NCBI RefSeq assembly: GCF_003589595.1 | Contig: NW_020655550.1 | Span: 906,796-970,795, forward strand | Direction: 5' to 3' | Source: Hyposmocoma kahamanoa | Taxonomy: Eukaryota > Arthropoda > Insecta > Lepidoptera > Cosmopterigidae | Length of the DNA: 64,000 bases | Part shown: positions 25,126 through 36,961 of the stretch, in pieces | How the letters are laid out: each line of letters begins with the position of its first letter | How positions within the stretch are numbered: the stretch's first letter is position 1 | Made by a program: the position numbers and the translations under genes | Notes under the pieces: model-generated | The model's input: only the letters and a program-made list of their open reading frames with translations | Database searches by the model: none | What the model was told of the DNA's origin: nothing

Positions 25126-28100
25126 CATTTATGATCTTAGTTTGGATGAACGAATGTAGTGACGTTACTCTATTCTTCTTGATGGTTTTTTACTTAAAAC
25201 CAGAGAGTGACGGAATTTTCGTGCATTGTCTGATAAGGATTACTTATGTGTTCACATGGACGAAATACAGCTGGCAATTATCGAAAATACCCAAGGAGGG
25301 TCCTGGTTACCAATTGACACGTAAAACCTCACTGGGCCTACTCACTAAAATTTAATGGCCTAACTCTAAATGACAACAAACGGATCCAAAATTTAAATTT
25401 AAAGACATCTAAACAACTAAACGAGTTACATGATATTTTAAACAAAGTACAAGTGCAAAACATTAAGTATTTTAATACAATTTATTAAACCCATAAACGA
25501 AGGCTTGAAATAAAATAGCTGTAGCCGGACCCGCTGAAGCCTTGACTCAGATAGTTTCTATTCAAGCCATGGGTATTATTTCATTTACTTTGATATCTTA
25601 GTGCCTATTGTTTATGGTTTTGCATTCCTTCAACGATTTTATTATAACAAAACCTTAATAATAACAAGGTGTAACAAGCATTGCTTTGGATTATTTAATT
25701 TAAGAAAATAATTAGTCACATAATTTTTCTTTTTCTTTGTCACACATTTTTTAATACGTGTCCTCTGAAAAAAATCCTACTTTTCGCTTATTTATGTAAA
25801 ATATAATGAAGCCATTACGTATGCAATAAATACTGGATACATACATTTATTTTTCTATGTAATGGCTTCAATAGTTCGATGGTGGAGACAACCAATACAC
25901 ACGTAGCATTTTGCTTCCCCGACAAATGTAACTTAGACCTTCAAGCCGCCTTCGAACCGTTAAGCATGCTTCATCACTAACCATTTGATTATGGTGAAAT
26001 GCTTTTCTACATCAATGAAAACATGTATTTCCCTTATACTCCATTATCATCATTGGCTTAAATATTTGCTATGCATTTACTGAATATTGGGCTATATTAA
26101 GCATCTCTTTTTATATCCAAAATTAAATAATAATAGGCACATAAGTTCCTCACCTATATTAGTATTAGATTATAGAGACTTATTTCTTAAACAATTAAAC
26201 CGTGAAACATCGCGGTTTCCAAACCACCGAGTTGGTCTGACAGCCGCAGAAAACACACAATTAACAGGAGGGATGCCTTAATGGATTTATGTACTTATTG
26301 ATGCATCAATCAAAAAGTCGACTCACACGCACGCTTAATTGATAGATCCATTTCTAGTTGCGCTCTACTCGCAGATCAACTACTGAAGTCCTTTTTTATT
26401 TGCCGACCTTTGTTTTATTGTTTTGTAATGTGAATCTAGATTTAGAAGAGTTTAGTACTGTGAATTTAAATTTACGAACATTTGTACGTAGATAGTATTT
26501 ATAATTATATAAATTATTATATATGGTTTGCTTGTCACTGAATAACCTTAAGCCGCGTAAACACTCAGCATAAGTTTGTTAGCTGCTAATAACGCGATGA
26601 CGTTTCAAACGTTGTAGTTACTAAGACGACACAGCGCCCGTCACACCGTAATATCGTGCTTCACGTGTTAGAAAGAACGAGAATCTATTCACATACGTGA
26701 CGTATGGGGTATAGTAAGGACTTTGTATAACCTGTTATCGACAGAAAAAACTATAGGTAATTCACAGTTTCTTTGAATCTATATTATGGTCCGTCACCCT
26801 ACTGCGTGTCTAGTCATTTTGTTCTGGAAAAGAGATTGGTACGTGACAAAATAACGGTACCCTTTACCCAGGTGCTTATTTTTTTATGCTATTTTGTTAC
26901 TGTCTTTGAAAAACAGTGATTCGTACTTCAAGGGGGTGGTGCACAAGTAGAGTCATTATAATTGCAATTATCAAAAATGAATTTTAACCCTTACTTTACG
27001 TAAGTGATAAGTCGATCTTATTATATTGTTCTCTTGGCTTCTTCGCAGGGCACTCGAGGAACATTACACTGACTTTCATGAATAGCGATACCTATACTTA
27101 CTTCCCGTTTGGGTTCCATTTTCTGTTTTACATCAGGAGGATGGAATCATGTGTCTGACACGTATAAAAAAATATAAAAAAGCAATGCTCTTATCTCTTA
27201 AAAATCTTATCTAATTAATTTTGCATGCTTCGTTTTGATGCGTTAATCTAGAATGAGACGGAGCTATATGTATTGGGCACGTTAACATTTTATAGCATTA
27301 ACAAATAATTTCTAAGTAAATTTACATAATAAATAAGTTCTAGATATGAGTTTTGTTTAAAAATATTTGTTCGAGCAAAATTTACCTAAAACTACATATG
27401 TACAAAAGTAAAGATTACGCTTCAGTGTAACAGACAGCCTCCTTTTCTAGTACGCAGTCGTTCCCACGACTGCAGATGGTAATAAATTATCAGGATCCAA
27501 TAACAGTGACTATATTAAATCAAGTTCCGGTACGCGGAACTGAAACCCTGAATCATATTTTATATACTGAGGTCTGATCTAACTCGGCCCCAGTAATGAA
27601 GTATGGTAAATTATGCGATAGCTTATGGCTATCTACGCTTTATTAATTAAATATCACTTATCTAATATCTATTGAGACCTAGTTCGCGTTCTGCGTGATA
27701 ATGGTGCAGTTAGAATATTATAATGATAAACGGCATACATAAAATATTTCAAAAAAACATTGATTTTTCGTTGAAAGGAGGAAATCCTGACGGATGCCAT
27801 AGGTCCGGACCAGATGGTACGCCTGGCTTCAATGGGAAGTGCACCCAATGACCTACGAACTAAAACTTCCTTCCCATAAGTTACTTTTTATCGACTTGAA
27901 ATCCGTACGTACCTTTTTATTTTCCTTTTTTTGTTACAACATTCAATGTTCTGTTTGGCGCATTTTTTCAAAAACACTTCGTTGTGACCGAAATAATTTT
28001 TGTTGTCATCTGTTTATTTTTTAATTTTATAAACACTTACGCGTATAATAAACTAAAAAGTAATGATAAAATTTAGTTTGAAGTAACTAACATGAAAATA

Positions 28101-28869
28101 GTTAACAAATTTATATCTTTTGTAATAGTGTATGAATAATACTCTCATTGCGGATTTTCAAGCAATATTAACGCTTATAAATCAGAAAACAAAGTAAGAA
28201 AATGCAAACGGAAGCTAAAAAGGAAAAAATAAATAAGCTATCAGGATCATGGCAAGTGAAATAAGTGGATTCTGCCTAACCCACCTATACCACGCGGCTT
28301 TAAGTTCCATAAAATCGACTATGCGCTGCTATACCAAAAATACTAAATGTTACTCTCGCTATTCTGAAATAGGTAAACCTTTACCGAACATTCATTTGAC
28401 CTTTACCTTTCCACCACTCCGGCTAGTTTAAACTAATCGTACAAGTCATTTAAAATTAGAATTAGAAAAAAAAATAAGTTGAAAAGTATCGCTTAATGCA
28501 TTGTCAGTCATTTTGAAAGGTATGAAGTGCGGTTATAAAGTTTAATTTGTAATATGTTTACGAAATATACGATTGATTATGTAAAATGTCTACTATAGAC
28601 GAGTAATTAGTTTCACTTTTGTAAACATTACGATGATCTTGTGAAATAAACAAACTAGCGAACAAATTTACGCTGAGGTCATTTCACGACTTTCTAGGCA
28701 AACAGGGGGCCTACCATAACCTTTCCAAAAACAATCTTATTTCAATGTAAGCTTAAAGTAAGCTTATTATAATATAACTCATATTCGTACCATGACTAAC
28801 CTGTCAACCAAGTAACGTATTATTGCAAAAATGAACGAAAGAACGAATGATTTCCCAATATTGTCTATT
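25126..28869. other. Intronic stretch without recognised transposons
   Basis: A long repeat-poor part of the intron. It includes the ACGTG/TCGTG cluster at 26650-26850; the remainder is AT-rich with no gene. Confidence 0.45.
26650..26850. promoter_or_regulatory. Cluster of bHLH-PAS-type core sites in dysf intron
   Basis: Within 200 bp lie TCGTG (26654), CACGTG (26662), TACGTGACGTA inside the palindrome CATACGTGACGTATG (26692-26706) and TACGTGAC (26840). ACGTG is the core bound by several bHLH-PAS:Tango dimers and TCGTG the reported preference of Dysfusion:Tango. The cluster is in AT-rich intronic DNA with no recognised transposon. An autoregulatory or tracheal enhancer is an inference. Confidence 0.3.
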
Positions 28870-29012
28870 CCTTACTAAAAATAGGAAAGAAGTATGATAT
28901 GATGATGAGGCTATATGAACTATATAATGCCATCTCTTTCTTAAAAATAGGAAAGAAGTATGATATATGATGATGACGCTATATGAACTATATAATGCCA
29001 TCTCTTTCTTTT
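28870..29012. repeat. 66-bp tandem duplication
   Basis: AAAAATAGGAAAGAAGTATG begins at 28877 and again at 28943; both units run through CTATATGAACTATATAATGC and CATCTCTTTCTT, differing by a 2-bp insertion and one substitution. The near identity indicates a recent duplication. Confidence 0.85.
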
Positions 29013-30611
29013 TTGATGTTCCGAATCGTCTTATCGTAGTATAATGTTTAAGAACTTAATGTTATTTACATTCGGAGGATTTGAACTGTTAAAAAAAGAA
29101 AAATATGTAATAATAAATTCTATTAAAATTACGTTATTTTCAATATTTTTTCCGCATTTTCATTAAAAAAAATAAATAAAACAAACTGAGTCTTGATAGT
29201 CACGTTGTGTATTCGGAATTATAGTCTAGTGTCAACTGTTAGTGCGGCCAAGGAGCATATATAGATATAGTTGTTATAATTTTACGAAGTAAACATCGCG
29301 TATTTTTCTATAAGGAGAAATGATTTCCTATGTACTATTAAATAAAAAAATAAACAAAGTATTTAAGAGATTTATGTAAATAAATAACTTCAACTTAACT
29401 TTTAATCACTACAAATCAATATTTAGACAATACATTCGAAAATAATATTGTTTCCTCTGCGTCCGAGTAAATATTTCAAGATTGCTAAATTTGACATAAG
29501 AACAATATTACTTTAATGTTAAAGTCGCGTCATAGTACGAACTGAGTGAATAAAACATCATAGTTTTAACATTTATTGTAATTAGCTTACTTTAAGCGCG
29601 TCATGGTACGAAAAGTCAATGTAAGGTTAAAGTAATATTTTTAAGAGGTTGTGGTAGGTGCCCTGCATAATGTAGTCTCTCTGACATTCTGATAAGCAAT
29701 TGAAACCGAGTTTTTATTGCTTTAATGAAAACTCGGTTTTTCATGCGCCGACGTAATGTATACAAGATTATTGAAACTACTTTATAGAAAATACATTAGC
29801 GAGTGTGTGTACATTAAACCACAAATTAAGAAATTCTTACTTTTTAAACTGCAAATCTGAACGCTATGTAAATGTCGAATGATACAATTTTTAACAAAAA
29901 ATTTTGATACATTGTTTTGATGCGCTGTACGTAAGCGAACATTTTGTTGTTGTCAAATAATAACCTTGCACAAGTGTACAAGACAAAGAATAAATGTGTC
30001 ATCAAACTTAAGCCCCGTGTTGACAGGCGTTACAAGTCTCAATGATAAAAGCTAACATATGAGCTTCCCAGCCCTGAGACTCACACGTAGACGTTATATT
30101 GTGTTATGAACAGATCACGTTGTAATTTTTAAATATAACGTGGCTGTAATGTTATATTACAACGGTTAAGAAGTACTTTACTACGACTCCATAAGCCTTT
30201 GAGATAATTACCGGACAAACAATGTCTATTGTGGAAGATTTTCCACTATCGCTACGATATACGGCAACCATTTTGATAATAGCATGTACTGTATTTGACA
30301 AAAAATTTTGCTGCTGCCTATCTCCAGGACTTATCCCTGATTTTCTTTTTAAAAGTCAAGCAGTTACGATTATGAGGCAATCTTAGTTCTCGGCCATGAT
30401 GGCGAAGGTGATTTCACTTAGATATACGAACTTACTGTATAGCATTACAATCCATAAAGGTATTTCTTTGTTTTTATTTCCTTGCCTGGCACCAACTCCA
30501 AAAATAACCAATTAGATATTGTAAATATTTAAGTATAAATATTTTTTTGTGGTAAAATAAAACTTCAAACCGATCTGAAGATAGCAACAACAACAAGACA
30601 AAAAGGACAAG
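29013..30611. other. AT-rich intronic stretch
   Basis: No gene. A 12-bp-stem hairpin (AAACCGAGTTTT/AAAACTCGGTTT) lies at about 29704-29740. Confidence 0.5.
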
Positions 30612-30915
30612 AATTGTCACATTCATAGATTTCTCATAAATGGCGCTACGACTACAAAGTCGTTGAAAAACCAAATACAAAGACACGACAACAAGCACAT
30701 ACAAAAATTCGTGAGGTCCGCTGTTTCGTTCCGTGGCTTAGTTGGTATAGTGTCCGGCACGGTATGCTAGAAGACGTCGGTTCGAATCCGGCCGGATCGA
30801 AGGAATTTTTTCTGAGTGTTCGATCGAAGCGATCTTTGTATTAATAATTATAACAAACTAGTGGAGTAATTTCACAAAAAATAATTGAATATCAATTCAA
30901 TAAAATTTCAAAAAG
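30612..30915 (+). mobile_element. tRNA-derived SINE, best copy of family B
   Basis: A leader (GATTTCTCATAAATGGCGCT) is followed by CCGTGGCTTAGTTGGTATAG (A box) and ACGTCGGTTCGAATCCGGCC (B box). Then come GATCTTTGTATTAATAATTA, AACTAGTGGAGTAATTTCAC and ATTGAATATC. The Pol III boxes are clean, but no CCA-ready acceptor stem or anticodon arm fits a real tRNA. At least six partial copies occur in the window. Confidence 0.75.
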
Positions 30916-31708
30916 AATTGTCACCTTGTAATTGTATAAGTAAACCGTGAATGAAGATATATTGATTAATAAGTAATTATAAAACTGTGTACAAAATGAA
31001 AAGCCAAAAATAAAATAAAAATATTACGTGGATTGTTGTCATTTTGATTAAATCTGTATTTTGTTACTTTTCGCTTTTTAGTGTAGTGTTTTATTGTGGT
31101 TTTTAAGGTCGGTAGATTTTCTTTTTAACTTTTTATTTTTCCATGATTAGTAAATGAAGGCAGGTAAGTAGTGTAGTGTTTAATTAAGTACCTATACTAA
31201 ACATTACACGATATTACACTTTGTTTTTTAGAATTAAGTTTTTTAGAATTAAATAAATCACTTATCCAACCACATGACGAAAAGGCGTTATGAGAAATGG
31301 AAACATTAAGACGATTGTTTTAATCGTCGACCATGACGAAAAGGCATTACGAGAATTGCCTTAATCTTTCATTCGGATGTTTGAGTTGAGAGTTGTCACT
31401 TCGTACTGCTGAGTTGACGATAAGTCAAAATCAAATATTTTTGTCCAAATAGGCTTGTTACAAGCTTTTCCGGCAATTACTAGCACATACCATCATCAGG
31501 TGCGAGGTCTGCTCGTCGCTTTATATCATCACGTGAAATGTAAAGATGACGACGATTATCTTGCACGTCCACGAACCTTGATTTGTGACAACTTTCACAA
31601 ACTGACTGTGTTGTTCAACACAGACATGCCTATAAAATTTGAGGATTTTCCTCGGTTTTCATGGGATCGTCTCATCAGATTCTACTATGTGACCATGGGG
31701 CTACCTTT
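30916..31708. other. AT-rich intronic stretch
   Basis: CATGACGAAAAGGC occurs twice about 60 bp apart (near 31273 and 31333) in an imperfect direct repeat; otherwise nothing recognised. Confidence 0.45.
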
Positions 31709-32092
31709 TTTTTTTTTTTTTTATACTTGACAGGCAAATGACTCCACTCCACCTGATGTTAAGTGGAAAGTGGTATCCAAACGCGAAGGAACCTAGTGCA
31801 GCGATGAAACCCTCACTGCACTAGCCACCTCCACCCTGCCTGCCTACAATATGCCTCTTCACGCCTCGTTTGAAGGACCCCATATCATAAGAGGAAGGGA
31901 AGACATGTGCCGGAAGGGAGTTCCATTTGTCAACCGTGCGGCAGAGAAAGGAGCCACCAAACCTTTTAGTACCTCGAGAGTATACGCTATAAAAGAAAAA
32001 AAATCAACCAATTTTGATTTAGATCAATTCGACTTGCGCAAAGCAAGCAATTTCTGATGAGAAAGAAAGCCTTTCCGAGCTAGTGAGGTGAA
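31709..32092 (-). mobile_element. 3' end of a different LINE with poly(A) tail
   Basis: Read on the minus strand, a frame gives CRTVDKWNSLPAHVFPSSYD followed by SFKRGVKRH and a stop. This is the WNSLP-type C-terminus typical of LINE RT proteins. It is followed by a 3' UTR and a run of 17 A residues (T-run at about 31708-31724). It is 5'-truncated and abuts the (AAT)n tail of the RT-bearing LINE at 32093, so one probably inserted into or beside the other. Clade not assigned. Confidence 0.75.
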
Positions 32093-32345
32093 AATATAAT
32101 AATAATAATAATAATAATAAATCTTTATTGTTTCTCTCACAAAGTCTTAGTATAAATACAAAAACAGTGCTTAATTATCTAAATAGTACAATATTTAAGT
32201 CTGTGTGAGAGACTGGCATCCGTACTAGGAGACCTGTATTACAGATCACCAGCCCCTCCACACTCCGGACCAAAGACAAGTACAGCTTACTTATACTTAG
32301 ATAGTTACATCAAGAAATGACTTTATTAATAGACTTAAGGCGCGA

Positions 32346-32440
32346 GGGTGTGTGTATGTGTGTGAAGGTGTGTGCGTGCGTGCGTGTGTGTATGTGTATG
32401 TGTATTTGCGTGTGCGTGTGTGTGTTCTGTGTGTGACAGA
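32346..32440. repeat. GT-rich microsatellite
   Basis: Imperfect (GT)n with GTGC and GTAT interruptions, located in the 3' region of the RT-bearing LINE. It produces a histidine/threonine-rich spurious ORF on the minus strand. Confidence 0.8.
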
Positions 32441-32577
32441 GAGTGTGATTGACTATGCAAGGTGTATACAAAACCCAACTTACCAAAATAATGAAATAAC
32501 GATATTAATTTAGTATTACTTATTTTAAGTTGAGATAATTCACAGATTTTAAGATTAATCATAATTTAGATTTTATT

Positions 32578-33858
32578 TTAAGTTGGAACAATTAAGAGAT
32601 TTTCAGTTTCATCATAACTTAGATTTTTAAGCCAACTAGTGACAACTCTTTTACAGTTGAATTTAGTGAGCGAGTATATTTTAGTTGTTTTATTTATTTT
32701 ATTATATAAATACCCTCCTAGAAAACCGAAGAATCTATTCGAAAAAGCTGTGGTCCAGCGAGTAGAAGAATGACATACTTTATATTTCAAACATTTGTTA
32801 TTATGGAGCGAAGGATCATAGTTCAGAACAACGTGTTGTTTTAATACAGTGTGCAGGACAAATAGTTGACGCACAGACAAGACATCACAAAGGGAATAAA
32901 GGTCTGAAGTAGGGAACATAAAGGGCAAAGACCGACTCACTTTCAGGACAGCTCGCTGAGCTCTTTCAACCTTTATAAAAGAAGATTTAGGTACTCCACC
33001 CCAAGCAGTGATGCAGTACGTTAGAACGGATTGGCATAACGCCAAGTACACCATATTAATGACACGGTTATCTGCGATGTGCCTAAGATTTTTAAAGATA
33101 TATATTAGTTTACGTGTCCTAGCTGAAAGTAAGTCTATATGCATATTGAAACTCAAGGTGTTATCTATCATTACACCAAGATATTTGATATGGGAAGCTA
33201 ACGTAAGACTGGGACAGAAGCACGTCGGGTCGCCGAGACAGGTATGGGCTAAGATGGTGTAGTCGTCATGAGTGGTCCATGGGATATTTTTAATTGAGAA
33301 TGGAATATATTTGGTTTTTTCTACATTTAATGTTAGCCCATTGTTTTTGAGCCAAGAATAGACTAAGTTGAAACCGCTTTGAGTATCGGCGTACACTTCA
33401 TGCCAAGTATCGCCATGAAAAATTAAGGCCGTATCATCGGCAAACGTCACAATCCTACTATTTCGGAGCTGGAGATTGCAGAGGTCGTTAATGTAGGCGA
33501 GGAACAGTGTGGGGCCTAAAACACTGCCTTGCGGCACGCCGTAAGTTATGGGCAGATCGCCACTAGTTACCTCCCCGACCCTAACCCTCTGCCTCCTATC
33601 CGTCAAGTAACCGGTAAACAGCCGAAGCTGATTACCCCTTACGCCCATACATTCCAACTTCTGAAGCAAAAGTGGTACAGAGACCGTGTCGAAAGCCTTG
33701 GCTAGATCCAAAAATATTGTTATAACTTTTTTCCTTCTATCCAGTTTAGTGACAATTTCATTGACCAGTTCGTGAACTGCATCATTAGTCGAAATGCCAG
33801 ACCTAAAACCGAATTGCGAACTGGATAGAAGGGATTTAGATTCCAAATAGTTGACCAA
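32578..33858 (-). CDS. LINE reverse transcriptase ORF, uninterrupted, 5'-truncated
   Basis: This is a 426-residue ORF whose frame continues upstream through NNYRPISIL to a TAA near 34020, so the Met at 33858 is not a natural start. Visible RT motifs in order: FLDLAKAFDTV, GVPQGSVLGP, the catalytic FADDTALI, GLTLNVEKTKY and YLGVMID, then a C-terminal thumb/connection region. No stop or frameshift in over 400 codons, among heavily decayed neighbours, suggests a recent insertion. The endonuclease domain and ORF1 are missing, so it cannot be autonomous. It copies LINE RNA at nicked DNA in the nucleus in its family and is unrelated to the host gene. Confidence 0.9.
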   Translation of the reverse strand: MVNYLESKSLLSSSQFGFRSGISTNDAVHELVNEIVTKLDRRKKVITIFLDLAKAFDTVSVPLLLQKLECMGVRGNQLRLFTGYLTDRRQRVRVGEVTSGDLPITYGVPQGSVLGPTLFLAYINDLCNLQLRNSRIVTFADDTALIFHGDTWHEVYADTQSGFNLVYSWLKNNGLTLNVEKTKYIPFSIKNIPWTTHDDYTILAHTCLGDPTCFCPSLTLASHIKYLGVMIDNTLSFNMHIDLLSARTRKLIYIFKNLRHIADNRVINMVYLALCQSVLTYCITAWGGVPKSSFIKVERAQRAVLKVSRSLPFMFPTSDLYSLCDVLSVRQLFVLHTVLKQHVVLNYDPSLHNNKCLKYKVCHSSTRWTTAFSNRFFGFLGGYLYNKINKTTKIYSLTKFNCKRVVTSWLKNLSYDETENLLIVPT

Positions 33859-34035
33859 GCGCTTATTTAAGAGTTTTTCTATTACCTTAGAAATGGTAGG
33901 TAGAATAGAGATAGGTCTATAGTTATTGACACAGTCTCTGTCACCACTCTTATATAATTTGTTTATATATACGATTGATGTATTTTTGTGTTTTTCTTTT
34001 CTGTTGTTTGTAAGTATATTATCTTACATGAATTA

Positions 34036-34096
34036 TTTAAATAGATTAGTGGTATGAGCATGTCAGGTCATGCTCATACCACTAACCTATTTAATT
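34036..34096. repeat. Near-perfect hairpin next to the LINE 5' end
   Basis: TTAGTGGTATGAGCATG (34046-34062) pairs with CATGCTCATACCACTAA (34069-34085) across a 6-nt loop, and pairing continues through AAATAG/CTATTT with one mismatch. A (TA)n tract follows. It could be a fold-back remnant; a microRNA precursor is less likely because of the short loop. Confidence 0.75.
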
Positions 34097-35310
34097 ATTA
34101 TATATATATATATATAATTATTGATGACGATTACTGAAAGTATCGCGACGTCGCGCACGAGTTTTTATCTTAACTCTGTAGTCTTTTGTACCTAACTGTG
34201 TTATCAATACTTATTTACTTATTGAATTTCTATCATCAGATAACTGTTTGCTTTCTATTGTTGTTTCAATTTCTGTTACTTATGTAGTTATACAAGCTGT
34301 TTGTAACGTTTAAAAAAAAATTAAAATCTTTTAGTAGAAAAGATATTGATATTTTGTTTGTATTGGTGCCGTTCATACTTCTTTGATATTGTTTATTTTA
34401 TATTTTATTCTTATTACTTTTCATTTTCATTGTTTCATTATTTTATTTGTCATTGCTTATTTGACAACATACTTTTTATTATTATGACAATATTTAAATT
34501 CAATCTAGTTTTAATATATACGTGCTGATACCTGGTGCATACAACAACACCCAATACGTGTTCATGAGACGTATAATATCTTTGTATCGTGTTTGCATGC
34601 GAATAAATATGATTTCTATTTCTAAACTATTATAAAAAAAATATTCTCTAAGATTTCAGTATTTATTATTAGCTTGTCTGAGGTAAATTTAATTTATCTG
34701 CATATTTTTGTTGCACTAAGAATTTGCTTTATCCTTTGCCCGGCTCAGATTCTATATACTGTGTGTTCAACAAATGGTCAAAGCATATATCTTTAAACCT
34801 CAATTATAAGGTGCGTCGTATGGATAGTTCAAATCATCCATAAATCTAACATCACGTTCAATGTTTATCCTCTGTACCTGTCTATAAACAATCCGCGGCT
34901 CATTATTACCAGTTAACTCTGACAGAAGTCTAACCCTTAATCGAAGATTAAAATTAGCTGTCAGTTAATGAACGTAGTGGCGCCGCAAGGGTTATATACT
35001 GCCAATTGGATTATAATTGTTTTTCACGCTCATTTGCTGTAATTGAAATAAATCTGTTGTTTAATATTTATTATTTATTTTATGCTTTATTGATTCCCAT
35101 GCGCAACATGTTTCAGTTTAATTTTTTTTTATCTCGTCAACTATTGACAGAAATGTTATCAAACACATACATGATGCGTCTTTTATTAGCTCATCGAAAC
35201 GTATCTGAAGATAAACTTGAATATTGTACCACTTTTATTATCCTTTTAATCTATTTTTGAAGCTTCAATGAAACATTATATAACTAAACCTGTCAAAATG
35301 TTTCTAAAGT
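34097..35310. other. AT-rich intronic stretch
   Basis: (TA)n at about 34099-34117; otherwise no recognised feature. Confidence 0.5.
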
Positions 35311-35542
35311 ACATACTCACTCATACTTACGTAGCTAAGGGACGTTAATTACTCACTAATACATAAGTAGGTAAAGGACGTTAATTACTTTCATACTCAC
35401 TCATACTTATGTAGGTAAGGGATTGATTACTTTCATACTTATGCAGGTAAGGGGCGTTAATTACTTTCATACTTGTGTAGGTAAGGGACGTTAGTTACTT
35501 TCATACTCACTCATACTTACTTAGGTGAGAGACGTTAACCCG
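35311..35542. repeat. Minisatellite, about six units
   Basis: Repeats of the type GTAGGTAAGGGACGTTAATT plus ACTTTCATACT, with an optional CACTCATACT extension, give units of ~36-49 bp. Units diverge by scattered substitutions. There are no spacer-like unique segments, so it is not a CRISPR-type array. Confidence 0.85.
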
Positions 35543-36660
35543 TTCATGGATAGTAACGGCGTTTACCGTAAAATGAAATATGAAAATATTATAATACGTG
35601 TTACCCCGTTTCGCTACATGGATCTCAAAAAACCAACTGCGGACTTTACAATACGATTTCTAAGCGCTTTCTGTTTAACAATGTACTGACAAAATTTAAC
35701 GATTTACATGGAACATTTTGTATTACATAAAATATAAAAGTACTACGGCACAAAGAAAAGTAGTGACATATTTGTGTGCGTTAATTTTGCTATACTAACT
35801 GCCGCACTTGGGTATTGAAAGTGAAGCTATTAGGAAAAATAAGTAATAACTAACGTATTTACTTACACACTGAGGGTTACATAGAATAAACATAGTCAGA
35901 ATTACATAATTTCCCGTTACATCTCTTTATTTTTTTTTCTAAATTGTGTTTGTTATGGGTGTACCGAGTTGTGTATGAGGTGTATAAAGAATATAATAAT
36001 CACATGATTGGTATTATTAATGAAGCATTTTGTATGAATATACTGCCCTGCTATGCCGAAAGCTAGCTATCACTGAGATACGCCCTTTTACTTTTTTTTT
36101 ATACCATTCAATAGCTAGAATAATTTCGCACCTAATGGTATAATAGAAATAGCGCTATTTAACTTAAAACATTTAAAAAACCACGAATAAGTATTTTTAT
36201 ATCTCAATTTTTCCTTAAATTACTTAATCAATAAATATATTACTCAAAAATACGTATAAATAAGTTTTAACATCTTCAAAAAAAAATATTTTTGAAGGTG
36301 CGAAAATACAATTTACAAAATCTCGATTTTCTCAAAACTAACTCCGATTAAGATAGCGCTTTGCGGCTTATCAGGGCAGTATAAGAATTTGATAATTCAA
36401 ATAGGAAATCACAAACAAAAATTCTTGTTGCATTCAAAACAAAGATTGCTCGGACCGTGTATCGTTGCACAATGGAGGCATAGTAAAATGGAGGTGCGAG
36501 TTTAATCGTTAATTTCTTCAGATAACAATCGAAAACTACCGAGCTCGCCATATAGTGAAAAATATATACAACTTGCTAAGACTGGGTAGCTAGTACAACA
36601 AGATTACAGTTTTATCTATCCCATATATTCGACATAAATAGATTTCAAATAATATCAAAT
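35543..36660. other. AT-rich intronic stretch, nothing recognised
   Basis: A small AT-rich palindrome around 36272-36297 is the only structure noted. Confidence 0.5.
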
Positions 36661-36961
36661 GACAAAACGAACAAGTCGTGATATACTACACGCCTGATCA
36701 TAACAGTTGCAGTGCCACTCAGAGTTTGAAATCGCAAAGGGGCACTGCTCCTGCGCCCGTCACCCTGAGGCATAAGTTAACAAGCCTGTGATTTCACCTG
36801 CACCCTTACTTACCCTTCAAAACCGGAACGAAGTAATGCTAACATTATTGCTTGGCGGCAGAAATAGGTAAGGTGGCACTACCCTGGACCAACTCTTTTA
36901 CAAGGAGCTCTATTTCTACTAAACTGCTGCTCGTCCCATCACTTGATATTGTAAAAAAAAA
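36661..36961 (-). mobile_element. Family A retroposon copy with an inverted tail at its 5' side
   Basis: The minus-strand copy spans 36661-36925 (CTTGGCGGCAGAAATAGG, CAAGGAGCTC). Directly after it, 36927-36961 is a plus-strand family A tail (CTCGTCCCATCACTTGATAT, then an A-run). The head-to-tail inversion may come from twin priming or from two insertions. Confidence 0.65.

Larger units (their letters stand above)
32093..34015 (-). mobile_element. 5'-truncated non-LTR retrotransposon (LINE) with intact RT region
   Basis: The minus-strand element contains a long RT reading frame and ends (left side) in AATAAAG followed by an (ATT)n tail, seen as (AAT)n at about 32097-32118. The right end stops within the RT fingers near 33985-34015, next to a perfect hairpin, as expected of 5' truncation during target-primed insertion. 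Between the ORF stop and the tail lies a ~450-bp 3' region with a GT-rich microsatellite (32346-32440). Clade is not certain; Jockey or CR1-like are candidates. Confidence 0.85.

Noticed and set aside
30731..30805. Possible functional tRNA gene with clean A and B boxes
   Set aside because: No closing acceptor stem or anticodon arm fits, and related sequences with the same flanks recur in the window, so it is a SINE head.
32335..32562. His/Thr-rich minus ORF
   Set aside because: Produced by the GT/CA microsatellite.
35311..35542. CRISPR-like array
   Set aside because: Units are contiguous and diverged with no unique spacers; this is a eukaryotic minisatellite.
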